64,000 nt of DNA from Anaerosacchariphilus polymeriproducens (GCF_003363435.1 NZ_QRCT01000051.1:62001-126000), one strand, 5' to 3'. Positions 49,447 to 58,760 are shown, numbered from the stretch's first letter. The notes: a model not told the origin generated them from the sequence alone. Numbers and translations: made by a program.

Positions 49447-49454
49447 GATATAAT
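49426..49454 (+). promoter_or_regulatory. Promoter of antitoxin RNA, module 2
   Basis: TTGTAA (49426-49431), 17-base spacer, TATAAT (49449-49454). Confidence 0.78.
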
Positions 49455-49460
49455 CAAGTT

Positions 49461-49550
49461 AAGAAAAGGATATCTATGTTGTAGATATACCCTCGATTGA
49501 TTAAAAATAAGTATCTAAACTTTGTGAGGGTTGAGGATACTTATTTTTTT
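49461..49550 (+). ncRNA. Antisense antitoxin RNA of type I toxin module 2
   Basis: About 90 nt, ending at a terminator (AAATAAGTATC at 49505-49515 with GATACTTATTT at 49536-49546, then seven T). It covers the 3' end and 3'UTR of the toxin. The first 30 bases are the same as in module 1. Confidence 0.75.
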
Positions 49551-49651
49551 GTGTGTAATTTGATTATTTCAACAATCAGGGCGATAAGTTCAACTATAAA
49601 GCTGCCAAATGCAAATAGCACTAGGCATAATGTCAATACTTCAAGTGTCAT
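49541..49651 (-). CDS. Holin-like type I toxin, module 2
   Basis: 36 aa: MTLEVLTLCLVLFAFG, single span, then HTKK and TAA within an A7TAA run. The start at 49651 follows GGGGGCGGTGCC. It matches the putative holin-like toxin family in size, ribosome-binding site and sequence pattern. Compared with module 1 it is about 80 per cent identical over 36 residues. Here the stop falls just before the antisense terminator stem. Confidence 0.8.
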   Translation of the reverse strand: MTLEVLTLCLVLFAFGSFIVELIALIVEIIKLHTKK

Positions 49652-49732
49652 ATCGGCACCGCCCCCTTTCTCTTAGGATTGAGGGCAACTACACCATAAA
49701 TATCCTCGATAAATTCTTAACTGATAATAATA

Positions 49733-49760
49733 ATTATATCATATAACAAAACTTATTCAA
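49733..49760 (-). promoter_or_regulatory. Promoter of toxin mRNA, module 2
   Basis: Minus-strand TTGAAT (49760-49755), 16-base spacer, TATAAT (49738-49733), as in module 1. Confidence 0.75.
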
Positions 49761-49882
49761 CCATAGTTTTCCTCGATGTTATCTAATCTCAATATTGCCA
49801 TATGGTTTAACTGAACACAACGTACATATTCATATGTGTCTTCTCCCTTTTGAATTATAGTTACTGTGGATTTCTTCCGCAT
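49757..49882 (-). CDS. Possible small 41-codon protein or gene remnant
   Basis: An open frame MRKKSTVTIIQKGEDTYEYV continuing to RLDNIEENYG. The composition looks protein-like, but there is no ribosome-binding site and its end overlaps the toxin promoter. It may be the relic of a small gene interrupted when the toxin module arrived. The rest of 49761-50026 has no supported feature. Confidence 0.3.
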   Translation of the reverse strand: MRKKSTVTIIQKGEDTYEYVRCVQLNHMAILRLDNIEENYG

Positions 49883-50026
49883 ATATTGTCTCTGTGGCAA
49901 GATAAACTTGTATAATTATAACAAAGGGTTATCGGTTACCTTTATCAGCCTAAATATATTATAAAAAGCCAACTATAAAATTTCATATAATCATTATTAA
50001 ATAGCATAGTTTATGTTAAGCATACA

Positions 50027-50506
50027 TTGGTCGTGGGAATAGAATCTTCCGGAGAACCTGAACCTGAAGGGTCTTATGTTTGTTTTTATGATATCGCAAA
50101 CAATACAGAGCTAACAAATTTAAGAATAACCAGAAACTCTAGAAAAGCAGGCGGTGTAGGAATTACTAATTATACCAAGAACGGAAAAGAATATTACTGC
50201 TTAGCCGTCTTAGATAACGCCAATGTAGATGTTTATGAAAGTAATAAACCATTAACTGACCCTGCATGCAGTTTTGGCGAACCTATCTGCAGCTTTAACT
50301 TCAACAACATTCCTAACGGGCAGGATGATTATAGTGGAATCAATCTGGTCACTGATCAGAATCAAAATATATTTTTCATGGCTTATAGATCAGAAATGAT
50401 TAACTATATAGTAGAAAAAGGGCCCTGTGATGACTATTTAGATTTGTACCGTTTAAATTGTTCCGGAGGGACTACTTTATGCGAACAGATTGCTTCCAGG
50501 CGTTGA
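50027..50506 (+). pseudogene. Fragment of a secreted beta-propeller-like protein
   Basis: An open frame of 159 codons starting with TTG and without a ribosome-binding site; the same frame is open back to 49991 (codons YVKHTLVVGIESSGEPE). Text such as GSYVCFYDIANN, KAGGVGITNYTKNG and YYCLAVLDNANVDVY looks like repeated blades of a beta-propeller. No signal peptide or proper start is present, so it is most likely the C-terminal leftover of a larger gene. It is the only plus-strand coding remnant in this part. Confidence 0.5.
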
Positions 50507-50546
50507 TTATTTTGAAGTGAATTCCTTTTTGTCTAATTAGCATACT

Positions 50547-51935
50547 TTAACGCCGGACATCTACAATCTGCCCGGTGAAATCAGCCATGAGTGTCAATAA
50601 AGTTTCCTCTGCCACTTTTACACTTGGACACAACGTCTCTTTCGGTTCATCCCCGAAATTTTTACGTCTCATCGGAGTATCCGTCCGTTCCGGATTCATT
50701 ACATTAATCCTGATTTTATCTTCATATGTTTCTTCAGCCACTGCCTGCACGAAATTGGTAATCGCTGCTTTAGTAGAAGAATAAATGCTGTATGAAGCTC
50801 TGCCTCTTGTATAAGAACTGGACGTAAAAAGGACCAGACTCCCCTGAGTCATTTTTAGATAAGGGATTGCCTCTTTTGTTACATATACCGCCCCTAAATA
50901 ATTCACTCCGACCAAAGCGTCAATCTCTTCTACCGTTATGTCTTCCAATTCCTTTATTTCTAAATCACCTGCACAATTAACAATATAATCGATCCTGCCT
51001 TCCTTTTCATACACGCCCTGCAGAAAATCCCTTACTTGTTCTGCTTCTGAAATATCAAGACCATCAAAACCTTTTAACGTTGAACTTCTCCTTGAAGCAC
51101 CGTAGACACTTCCGCCGGACTGACTTACCATTTGAAAAATATCCCTGCCGATTCCACTGGTATGTCCAAAAACAATTCCACACTTGTCTTTTAATTGCTG
51201 CTTAAGCATAAGTCTTTTTTCCTGATCCTCCAGCAAAGTTCCGGATTGAATTTGAAACAATTTATCTGCTAAATATGCATCTTCTTTATAAGTGATTTTC
51301 AGATTCTGTTCTTCCCCTTCTACCACATAAATATCTGCCAGTTGATAATGTTTAATGATTCCGCAATCATCTGTTACACTTAAATTTTCTTCTTCTAGAT
51401 ACATTTGATAAGCATTACCAATCAAATCCAAATGAAATCCTTGTGGCGTCTGTCCTCTTCTAAACCGACTCCTCTCAGGAATTTGCGTAATCAAATTTTC
51501 TTCATCAACCTGTATCAAAGTATCCGCACATGGAATAGCAACATCAACTGCTTTATAATGTTCAAGAGCCTGAACTGTCTTTTCTAAAATAGAATGGGAA
51601 ACAAATGGACGAATGGCATCATGAAACAATACATTCTTTGTATCCTCATCACAAGCACAGATTCCTGCATAAGATGAGGTCTGTCTCGTATTACCGCCGG
51701 TTATTATTTGGGCAACTTTTTGAAACCCATTCTTCTTGACCAGATTTTTCACATAATCCAAATACGTTTCACTTACCACTAGTATGATAGAATCAATATA
51801 TTTACTGTGTTCTATTTTTTCAATTGTATGTTCCAAAATTGTTTTGCCGGCAATCTTTACATATTGTTTCGGAATCGTGCTTCCAAATCGATTTCCCGAA
51901 CCACCGGCCAATATTACCATTTGTGTTTTTCTCAT
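50547..51935 (-). CDS. Bifunctional D-ribitol-5-phosphate cytidylyltransferase / ribulose-5-phosphate reductase (Bcs1/TarIJ-like)
   Basis: 462 aa fusion. Residues 1 to about 230 are an IspD/TarI-type cytidylyltransferase (VILAGGSGNRFGSTIPKQY, HDAIRPF, TQIPERSRFRRGQTPQGF). Residues about 245-462 are a short-chain dehydrogenase (GHTSGIGRD, NCAGDLE, catalytic YSIYSSTKA). Haemophilus Bcs1 has the same order and makes CDP-ribitol from ribulose-5-phosphate. The next upstream gene is a CDP-polyol phosphotransferase, which would use the product. Last gene of the glycosylation cluster. Confidence 0.85.
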   Translation of the reverse strand: MRKTQMVILAGGSGNRFGSTIPKQYVKIAGKTILEHTIEKIEHSKYIDSIILVVSETYLDYVKNLVKKNGFQKVAQIITGGNTRQTSSYAGICACDEDTKNVLFHDAIRPFVSHSILEKTVQALEHYKAVDVAIPCADTLIQVDEENLITQIPERSRFRRGQTPQGFHLDLIGNAYQMYLEEENLSVTDDCGIIKHYQLADIYVVEGEEQNLKITYKEDAYLADKLFQIQSGTLLEDQEKRLMLKQQLKDKCGIVFGHTSGIGRDIFQMVSQSGGSVYGASRRSSTLKGFDGLDISEAEQVRDFLQGVYEKEGRIDYIVNCAGDLEIKELEDITVEEIDALVGVNYLGAVYVTKEAIPYLKMTQGSLVLFTSSSYTRGRASYSIYSSTKAAITNFVQAVAEETYEDKIRINVMNPERTDTPMRRKNFGDEPKETLCPSVKVAEETLLTLMADFTGQIVDVRR

Positions 51936-51985
51936 ATGACCTTCCTCTTATTAAGATAATTTATTAAGATGACCTTCTAAAATTA

Positions 51986-52032
51986 TTTTATAAAAGCTCT
52001 TGAATTTTTTTATAAAAGCTCTTGAATTTTTT
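51986..52032. repeat. 22-bp tandem duplication at the end of the phosphotransferase gene
   Basis: The block TTATAAAAGCTCTTGAATTT occurs twice in tandem with a 22-base period. The copy inside the gene encodes KIQELL and stop; the outer copy repeats the same codons and stop after it. Confidence 0.85.
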
Positions 52033-53224
52033 CATAAATGCGTTCGGAAGATTTTCCGTCCGTATAAGTAAACATCCATGTTCGTACCTTTTCTCTCTCT
52101 GATTGATAAGTATCTTGCCCGCAAACCCTCTTAATGTATTCCATTAATTCTTCCATGTTTTTTGCTTTAGGTTCCGGCATATATTCATCATAAGAAAAAT
52201 ACTCTTCCCTTGTATCCGTCAAATAGGTCTCGTAATCATACGGAAACAAAACAGAAGGGCGGTTAAGCATAAGAAAATCTGAATAAATCGATGAATAATC
52301 TGTAATCAGAAGATCTGCATACTGTAACACTCCATAAGAGTCTATCTGAGCAGGAATCAGAAAAATATTAGACTTATTTTTTCCTGTATTTATATTATTA
52401 AACTTCTCTTGCAGTTTTGACTTGGGATGTAATTTAGGACAGAAAACAAAATGATTTCTTTCTAGAAAGTTGTTCCATCGTTCCAAGTCCATCACTTCAA
52501 AGAATTGTGTTTCTGAATCACGGAATGTTGGCATATAAAATAGTATGGTTTTGCCCATATCTTTAAATTTTTTCAATTGTTGTACACATTTCTTTTCCTG
52601 TTCTGTGTATAAGTTCTGTATTTCCTGGCTTACCAGCATGTCATTGCGTGGATATCCTGCCTCAATAATATGATTTCTCGGAACTTGAAAAGCACCTGCA
52701 AAAATATCTCCCATAATCGGAGAAGTCGCTAATATGTAGTGACTCGGCTTTTCATCTGACAATCTCCGCAAATATGTTTTGAACTTTTCCCAGATATTTT
52801 TCGGATGACGAACGGCATCAAATTTATTATCATAATTGATCTTTTTATTCCCAACGCCATGCCACAAATTTATTTTAATCGCCCCGCCCGATAACCAAAA
52901 AGAGATATCCTTAGAATAATTATCAAATATATAAACTTTTGCTCTAAGACAATAAAAAATACCCTTGAAAGAACCGTTCAGATAAGCTTCGTACCCATTT
53001 TCTTTGAGAAATTGTATTATCTTAGGCTCACTTGAGATCCATATAGTTCTGATATTTGATTTTTGGTATTGATTTAAATATAGATACAGATATTTGGGAT
53101 TGTCTGCAAATCGTTTCCCAAAGCTGCTGCCACAGACCCAGATTTTTTTATTTTTGGGAATAATAAAAGAGAACCAGTAGATCGGCAATAAAAAAATTTG
53201 AGCCCAATATTTAATTGTCGCCAT
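52010..53224 (-). CDS. CDP-glycerol/CDP-ribitol polyol-phosphate transferase (TagB/TarF/TarL-like)
   Basis: 404 aa. The conserved family motifs are INLWHGVGNKKINYD, ILFYMPTFRDSE, KLHPKSKL and LLITDYSSIYSDFLMLNRP, with the two histidines that act in phosphopolyol transfer. An N-terminal amphipathic/membrane helix fits attachment to the inner leaflet. Only the C-terminal catalytic domain family is present, without an extra sugar-transfer module. With CDP-ribitol made by the adjacent fusion enzyme, it would add ribitol-phosphate to a glycan. Start at 53224 behind AGGAGAG. Confidence 0.85.
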   Translation of the reverse strand: MATIKYWAQIFLLPIYWFSFIIPKNKKIWVCGSSFGKRFADNPKYLYLYLNQYQKSNIRTIWISSEPKIIQFLKENGYEAYLNGSFKGIFYCLRAKVYIFDNYSKDISFWLSGGAIKINLWHGVGNKKINYDNKFDAVRHPKNIWEKFKTYLRRLSDEKPSHYILATSPIMGDIFAGAFQVPRNHIIEAGYPRNDMLVSQEIQNLYTEQEKKCVQQLKKFKDMGKTILFYMPTFRDSETQFFEVMDLERWNNFLERNHFVFCPKLHPKSKLQEKFNNINTGKNKSNIFLIPAQIDSYGVLQYADLLITDYSSIYSDFLMLNRPSVLFPYDYETYLTDTREEYFSYDEYMPEPKAKNMEELMEYIKRVCGQDTYQSEREKVRTWMFTYTDGKSSERIYEKIQELL

Positions 53225-53252
53225 ACTTGTTCTCTCCTACTATATATATTAT

Positions 53253-53594
53253 TTAATCGAATATTTTTTCATTAGCATCCAGAAATGATTTGACAAAGTA
53301 ATTTGAAAAACCATATTCACCAAGTTCCTTGATCTTTTCATCAAATCGTTCACTCGTAATCAGCACAACTAATTCTTGCGGTTCCATATTACTTAATTCT
53401 TCTATAGACCATAAAGGAACTCCCTCAAATTCTTCACCCATTTTCTCAAATCCATTCGTTATGACACCAGTCACTTCATATTCTGTATTATGAATAAATT
53501 CTTTTCCTGCCTTCGCATCGCCATATAGGAATAACTTTCTTCCTTCAACCGTCTCTTCAAATTCTATCCAGGTATCATGCTCTAATTTATACAT
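53253..53594 (-). CDS. Small Rossmann-like protein in the glycan cluster
   Basis: 113 aa. ATG at 53594 (MYKLEHDTWIEF) follows AAAGGAGAGCG; an upstream extension of 12 codons is less likely. The pattern KLFLYGDAKAGKEF, YEVTGVITNG and QELVVLITSERF resembles the N-terminal nucleotide-binding half of sugar-modifying proteins (CapD-like or glycosyltransferase-associated domains). No catalytic residues can be named. It sits between the NeuB-cupin gene and the phosphotransferase. Confidence 0.6.
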   Translation of the reverse strand: MYKLEHDTWIEFEETVEGRKLFLYGDAKAGKEFIHNTEYEVTGVITNGFEKMGEEFEGVPLWSIEELSNMEPQELVVLITSERFDEKIKELGEYGFSNYFVKSFLDANEKIFD

Positions 53595-53716
53595 CTCGCT
53601 CTCCTTTATCCTAATAATTACTGTGATCAAAAACCTCTTTCACATTTTATGTCCAGCGAAAATTAATTATATACTTTTTCAATAGCAAATGCAATAATTA
53701 TCCTTATTGATTTTTT

Positions 53717-55210
53717 TTACCAATTTCTTAAGATTGTTTTCCTTTCAATCGGATCTAAACGACTAATTTTCTCATCAGCATAATAAGAATCCTTTTTAAC
53801 ATGGGTCGTAGATATCTCTTCAAAAATCGCTCCTTTTGAAGATGTAAAGGAATGTTTCGCCATTCTTGGTACTGTCAAAATATCTCCCGGTTTTAGATGT
53901 TCCACTTTCCCTTCTAAATCAACCTGCAGATCTCCATATAACAATTGAAATGTTTCTTCTTTCAATTTGTGATGATGTACCGGATGTTTCTGACCGGGTA
54001 AAACAATTATCAATTTCTTGCAATACTCTCGATTAATAATATTAATAATTAATGCACCGTTCTGTCTGAAATGAGCCATTCCATAATGATGCGATAATTC
54101 AACCTCAAAATCTGATCCAACAGGAATACCGGCTTCGTAAAGCATACCTTTCGCATCATGGATAACATTCCTTACAATGGCAATATTATCCTTTTTTTTG
54201 ATTTCAAATACCCCATCATTTGCTTTATAATCTTTGGTCGCCACAATACCATCATAAAACTGCCCGCTATTCATCTGCTTTTCCAAGCAGGGCATAGCAA
54301 AAAATACATCCTGCTCTTTGATTGGGGTTCCTTTGGGAATATCTTTGTTTACATATACCCCTCTCATTAGAGAATTCAAAGAATCGACTTCATCCTGACT
54401 GACATATTTATCACCATTTCCATGTATATTACACATTTTCTTAGCATCAATCGCTGCTTTCACCCAAGCATCTGCCTGATCGGGATTCATAGAATATGCG
54501 TTTAATGTAATAGAATCCGTCGAAAGTCCAACATGACGTTCTAGTATCATAGCTCCTTTGGCAACAGCGAGCATCGGTGTAATGATATCATTTGGATCTT
54601 CATGACCGGAATAACCGATCGTAACATTTGGATAGCGTTTACTCAATCGGTGAATAAAGTCTAATTGCAGATTCTCCGCAGGTGTCGGATAAAGTGCAAT
54701 ACAATGAAGAAAAGCAAAGAAGTTTTCTCTATGTGTAAGAAAATTATAAATCTTATCAATATCCGAAATTTTCTTGCCTCCAGTGGAAACAATAAGCGGC
54801 TTTCTGCTTGCCGATGCGGCTGTCAGCAAGGGCCAGTCCAATGCACTGCAGCTGGCGATTTTGATAATATCTATACCATGGTCCATACAGAGGTTTACAC
54901 TGGCTTCATCAAACGGCGTGCTCATAGAGAACATCCCTTCTTCTTTAATGGCATTTACCAGCGTCGAAAATTCTTGTTCCTCCATGCGAGTCCCCAAGAA
55001 CCTTGGGATATGTTTGACATCGGTACGATTCACGTACTCCGGATGGATGAACGTCTCCAGCTCGCGGTACTGCAGTTTCACTGCTGCCTTTATATTATAT
55101 TTTCTTGTAATCTTCCCCATGGCCCGAATGATATCAAGTCCATGTTCTACATCTCCCTGATGATTATTAGCCATTTCGAAGATAAATAAGTTTTCAAATA
55201 ACTGATTCAT
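53717..55210 (-). CDS. NeuB-family nonulosonate synthase fused to a cupin domain
   Basis: 497 aa. The start at 55210 (MNQLFENL) follows GAGGAGGGA. Residues 1 to about 265 are a NeuB/LegI-type barrel that condenses PEP with an amino sugar (EMANNHQGD, AVKLQYRELE, STPFDEASV, GYSGHEDPND). Residues about 280-350 are the SAF/antifreeze-like domain (MRGVYVNKDIPKGTPI). The extra C-terminal 130 residues are a cupin (HPVHHHKLKEETFQ, GDILTVPRMAKHSF), as in sugar isomerases. Such fusions are known, but a second, ordinary NeuB is also in this cluster. Confidence 0.87.
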   Translation of the reverse strand: MNQLFENLFIFEMANNHQGDVEHGLDIIRAMGKITRKYNIKAAVKLQYRELETFIHPEYVNRTDVKHIPRFLGTRMEEQEFSTLVNAIKEEGMFSMSTPFDEASVNLCMDHGIDIIKIASCSALDWPLLTAASASRKPLIVSTGGKKISDIDKIYNFLTHRENFFAFLHCIALYPTPAENLQLDFIHRLSKRYPNVTIGYSGHEDPNDIITPMLAVAKGAMILERHVGLSTDSITLNAYSMNPDQADAWVKAAIDAKKMCNIHGNGDKYVSQDEVDSLNSLMRGVYVNKDIPKGTPIKEQDVFFAMPCLEKQMNSGQFYDGIVATKDYKANDGVFEIKKKDNIAIVRNVIHDAKGMLYEAGIPVGSDFEVELSHHYGMAHFRQNGALIINIINREYCKKLIIVLPGQKHPVHHHKLKEETFQLLYGDLQVDLEGKVEHLKPGDILTVPRMAKHSFTSSKGAIFEEISTTHVKKDSYYADEKISRLDPIERKTILRNW

Positions 55211-55214
55211 GGAT

Positions 55215-55928
55215 TTAATCCCTCCTCTTTTGCTTTTCAAGACTGACGGCATATTCTAATGCTCTTTCAAATTCTTCTTCTGTATCTATATCAAAGAACT
55301 CATCCATCTCATATCCTTTTATAATTTCTCCACTCATCGAATGTTTTTGAGTGATTACTTCCGTACGGATTACATCAATACAAGCATTTTGATAATAAAC
55401 TTTGGGCAATTGCTGCCTTGGCATATTGTAGCATTCCTTAATTTCAGTGATTAACGGATGGATTTTTCCTCCTTCTCCTTTTAACCACATTTTATAAGGT
55501 ATTTCCTTAGCCGGTGTTATGCAGCGAATGGAATCGACCCGCCTATCCTCTAACATCTGCTCAATCATAGCATCAATATCCTTTGGATTTCTAATTGGAT
55601 ATGTAGGACGTAAATGTACTACAAGTTCAGGAACATAGCCTTCTTCTTTTGCAAGAAAATTCAGGGCATGTTCAAATACATGAATATCTAATGCAGTGTC
55701 TGTTGCATATTCTGCCGGACGCAAGAAAGGCACTTCTGCTCCGTATTCCATGGCAATTTCTGCATAGGCTTCACTGTCCGTACTTACAATAATACGATTT
55801 ATGAGATTTGATTGTTTCGCATGCTCAATAGAGTAAGCAAGCATAGGTCTGCCGTTAAAGGTACGGATATTTTTATCTTTCACACTTTTAGAACCGCTTC
55901 TTGCCGGTATGATCGCTAATATCTTCAT
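55215..55928 (-). CDS. Acylneuraminate/nonulosonate cytidylyltransferase (first copy, PtmB/NeuA-like)
   Basis: 237 aa. It activates a nonulosonic acid with CTP. The start motif IIPARSGSKSVKDKNIR, RIIVSTDSEAYAEIA and VVHLRPTYPIRNPKDID are family blocks. Its ATG overlaps the stop of the PtmE-like gene (ATGA), and it is 4 bases before the NeuB-cupin gene, so these three probably work on the same sugar. Confidence 0.9.
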   Translation of the reverse strand: MKILAIIPARSGSKSVKDKNIRTFNGRPMLAYSIEHAKQSNLINRIIVSTDSEAYAEIAMEYGAEVPFLRPAEYATDTALDIHVFEHALNFLAKEEGYVPELVVHLRPTYPIRNPKDIDAMIEQMLEDRRVDSIRCITPAKEIPYKMWLKGEGGKIHPLITEIKECYNMPRQQLPKVYYQNACIDVIRTEVITQKHSMSGEIIKGYEMDEFFDIDTEEEFERALEYAVSLEKQKRRD

Positions 55929-57007
55929 CGTTCATCCACCTTTAAATTTAATTTTGCTTCCATACGGTGCATTTCTTCGAATTCTCCCATATCCAGAAAC
56001 GAATCCTCACTAATTGGGTACATGCCGACCTGCTGTCCCTTTTCTAATAAATCATTCGCCAAATCCGTCATATGATAAAAACTATTTTGAGGAATTTCCT
56101 CAATCAATTCCGGATTTATAATATACATACCCGTATTTACGAAATAAGACAACTTTGGTTTTTCATCCATTGAAATAATTCCACCGTTTTCTTTTGAATT
56201 AATCACTCCATACGGCACTATTACATTTTTAAGGGCAGATACAATAGTCATTACATTTTCAGTACTTTGATGATAATGATAGATATCTTCATAGTCTTCA
56301 TTAATTAAAATATCACAATTGGTCACAATAATAGGTTTTTTAAATTTCTTTTCGATCAAATGAAGACTACCGCCTGTACCAAGAGGCTTGTCCTCTTCCA
56401 CATACTGGATTTGATAAGACTTGCTTATCTCCGCAAAATAGGATTTGATCATGCTCTTTCTGTAATTTAAGGTTGCATAAAAATCAGCAACACCATATTC
56501 GCAGAACTTATCTATAATCCGTTCCATAATCGGAATATCTCCTATTGGAATCAGCGGTTTTGGTAACACTTTCGTATAGGGATACAAACGAGTTCCTTTT
56601 CCTCCTGCCATGATGACAACAGAAACATCTTTTAAACAATTATGGTGCACTCGCTTTCTTTTTCTTTCATCTTTCTCCAAGAATACAATATCAAGTACCG
56701 TTCCTGTTGTACTTAATATAGGAAGTGCTGTGATTTTATACTTATCCATCACTTCTTGTGCATTAACTTTATCTTTTCGATATGCTGTGATAGGATTCAA
56801 GTTCATTAAATGATATATTTTTGCGGATAACTCTCCGGTCTTGATCAGCCATCTACGGATATCTCCATCCGTGACCGCTCCTATCAGGCGTTCTTTCTCA
56901 TCTAATACAAATACAATTCCTTTTCCGTTCTCATCTATTTTCTGTAAGGTGTCTACAATGGCAGTCTCTTGGGATACTAAGAAATTTTTTATCTTTTCCT
57001 TTATCAT
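55925..57007 (-). CDS. CBS-domain nucleotidyltransferase (PtmE-like sugar-1-phosphate guanylyltransferase)
   Basis: 360 aa. Two CBS domains (residues about 5-120; VLDEKERLIGAVTDGDIRR, ALPILSTTGTVLDIVFLE) precede a nucleotidyltransferase domain (VVIMAGGKGTRLYPYTKVLP, KPLIPIGDIPIMERII). Campylobacter PtmE has the same layout and makes GDP-glucosamine for legionaminic acid. It lies 23 bases after the LegB-like gene. The substrate here is inferred. Confidence 0.85.
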   Translation of the reverse strand: MIKEKIKNFLVSQETAIVDTLQKIDENGKGIVFVLDEKERLIGAVTDGDIRRWLIKTGELSAKIYHLMNLNPITAYRKDKVNAQEVMDKYKITALPILSTTGTVLDIVFLEKDERKRKRVHHNCLKDVSVVIMAGGKGTRLYPYTKVLPKPLIPIGDIPIMERIIDKFCEYGVADFYATLNYRKSMIKSYFAEISKSYQIQYVEEDKPLGTGGSLHLIEKKFKKPIIVTNCDILINEDYEDIYHYHQSTENVMTIVSALKNVIVPYGVINSKENGGIISMDEKPKLSYFVNTGMYIINPELIEEIPQNSFYHMTDLANDLLEKGQQVGMYPISEDSFLDMGEFEEMHRMEAKLNLKVDER

Positions 57008-57030
57008 GGGAACCCTCCCTGCTCGTGTTT

Positions 57031-58011
57031 TTATACATTATAAATATCAGGCTTGTATGCATTTAAATTCTGCTTCATCCACGCTATTGTCTCACCAATT
57101 CCCTGCGCAAATGTATATTCAGGCTTCCAGTCTGTCAATGCTTTTATCTTTTGGTTGTCACCTAATAATCGGTTAACTTCACTTTTTTCGGGACGAAGTC
57201 TTTGTTCGTCACAAATAATTTTAGCCTTCGGATTTATCTGACCAATGATTTCTTTCGCTAAATCTTCTATCGAAATTTCTTGCTGCGTCGCAATATTTAT
57301 TTCTTCCCCAATGGTCTTATCTGATTCTGCAATTGCTATAAATCCTGCAGCTGTATCCTTTACAAAATTAAAGTCTCTTGTAGGAGTCAGAGAACCTAGC
57401 TTAATCTCTTCTTTTCCGGCAAGCAGCTGAGTAATAATTGTTGGTATGACAGCTCTTGCTGATTGCCTTGGTCCGTAAGTATTAAAAGGTCTGACAATAG
57501 AGACCGGCATATCAAAACTTCGGTAAAAACTCTCTGCCAAACGGTCAGCTCCTATTTTTGTAGCGGAGTACGGAGATTGCCCTTGAAAAGGATGTTTCTC
57601 GTCAATGGGAACATATTGGGCAGTTCCGTATACTTCGGACGTTGATGTGACCAAAATCCTTTCTAATTCCAGTTCCCGTCCCGCCTGCAGCACATTCAAA
57701 GTTCCTTTTATATTGGTATCCACATAAGAATCAGGGGAATGATAACTAAAAGGAATCGCAATCAAAGCAGCAAGATGGAAAACACCATCTACGCCTTTCA
57801 TAGCTTCCCGGACTCCATTCGGATCTCGGATATCTCCGGTAAACACTTCAATCTGCTCTAATTTATGTTTGGGCAGCGTATCCAGCCATCCCCAGGTATT
57901 AAAAGAATTGTAGTATGCAAATGCTTTCACTTCATACCCTTTTTCCAACAAACTCTCCGTCAAGTGGCTTCCAATAAACCCATCTGCGCCGGTAACTAAA
58001 ACTTTTTTCAT
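57031..58011 (-). CDS. legB: LegB-type NAD-dependent 4,6-dehydratase
   Basis: 326 aa, extended SDR. ATG at 58011 (MKKVLVTGADG) follows GGAGGAAGAGAGG. Features: GADGFIGSH nucleotide motif, YYNSFNTWGWLDTLP, HLAALIAIPFSYHSPDSYVD, STSEVYGTAQYVPIDEKHP and catalytic YSATK. This sequence pattern is very typical of LegB, the dehydratase that opens the legionaminic acid route from a GDP- or UDP-HexNAc. It is the strongest evidence that the cluster makes a legionaminic-type sugar. Confidence 0.9.
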   Translation of the reverse strand: MKKVLVTGADGFIGSHLTESLLEKGYEVKAFAYYNSFNTWGWLDTLPKHKLEQIEVFTGDIRDPNGVREAMKGVDGVFHLAALIAIPFSYHSPDSYVDTNIKGTLNVLQAGRELELERILVTSTSEVYGTAQYVPIDEKHPFQGQSPYSATKIGADRLAESFYRSFDMPVSIVRPFNTYGPRQSARAVIPTIITQLLAGKEEIKLGSLTPTRDFNFVKDTAAGFIAIAESDKTIGEEINIATQQEISIEDLAKEIIGQINPKAKIICDEQRLRPEKSEVNRLLGDNQKIKALTDWKPEYTFAQGIGETIAWMKQNLNAYKPDIYNV

Positions 58012-58063
58012 GCCGTACCTCTCTTCCTCCAACTTTTGTCTTCCAATCTATTCAGAATCTTTC

Positions 58064-58750
58064 TTAAAACTTATTCTTTAATATAATCTGCGCAATTTCA
58101 AAATCTAATTCAGTATCAATATCAATCGAATGTGACTGTTCCATAATAAAGGCATAACAATCTTTTTTATAAATTTGATCTGTTTCCATGATTCGATTCC
58201 TGTCTACGATATAAAGTGCTCCATTAATTCGATAATATGTGTTCAATTCCTGTCGTCTTTTATCATTTTCCGGTTTTATAAAATCATCCATTTTTTTACT
58301 CTCCGGTAATGTATTGCTCCATAGAGGAGAATGTTCAACTTCACACACCCCAATCACAGCTTGGGCATTTTCCTTTTGATATAATTCATAGCCCCCTATA
58401 ATATCTTCCTTTGTCCTTAAAGGTGATGTAGGCTGCAATAAGGAGACAGTATCAAATTTTTTTCCAATCGTTTCATATTGTTTTAAGGCACATCGGACAG
58501 CATCCCAAGACGATGCTGTATCAGAAGCCAGTTCTTTAGGCCTTAGAAACGGAACTTGTGCTCCATAAGCCTTTCCGACTTTCGCATATTCCTCTGAATC
58601 CGTAGATAGATAAATCGTATCAAACAGATTTGATTCTAAGGCAGCCTGAATGGAATATACCAAAAGCGGCATGCCATTCATCTCTTTTATATTTTTATCC
58701 TTAAGTCCTTTGGACCCACTTCTTGCTGGGATAATTGCTAAATTCTTCAT
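58064..58750 (-). CDS. Acylneuraminate/nonulosonate cytidylyltransferase (second copy, LegF/NeuA-like)
   Basis: 228 aa, IIPARSGSKGLKDKNIKEMN, TIYLSTDSEEYAKVG, SLLQPTSPLRTKEDI, and ALYIVDRNRI. It activates a nonulosonic acid with CTP. Only about half identical to the copy at 55215-55928, so they are likely specific for different acids. It is 10 bases after the acyltransferase gene, in the LegG/LegI block. Confidence 0.9.
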   Translation of the reverse strand: MKNLAIIPARSGSKGLKDKNIKEMNGMPLLVYSIQAALESNLFDTIYLSTDSEEYAKVGKAYGAQVPFLRPKELASDTASSWDAVRCALKQYETIGKKFDTVSLLQPTSPLRTKEDIIGGYELYQKENAQAVIGVCEVEHSPLWSNTLPESKKMDDFIKPENDKRRQELNTYYRINGALYIVDRNRIMETDQIYKKDCYAFIMEQSHSIDIDTELDFEIAQIILKNKF

Positions 58751-58760
58751 GTCTTTCCTC

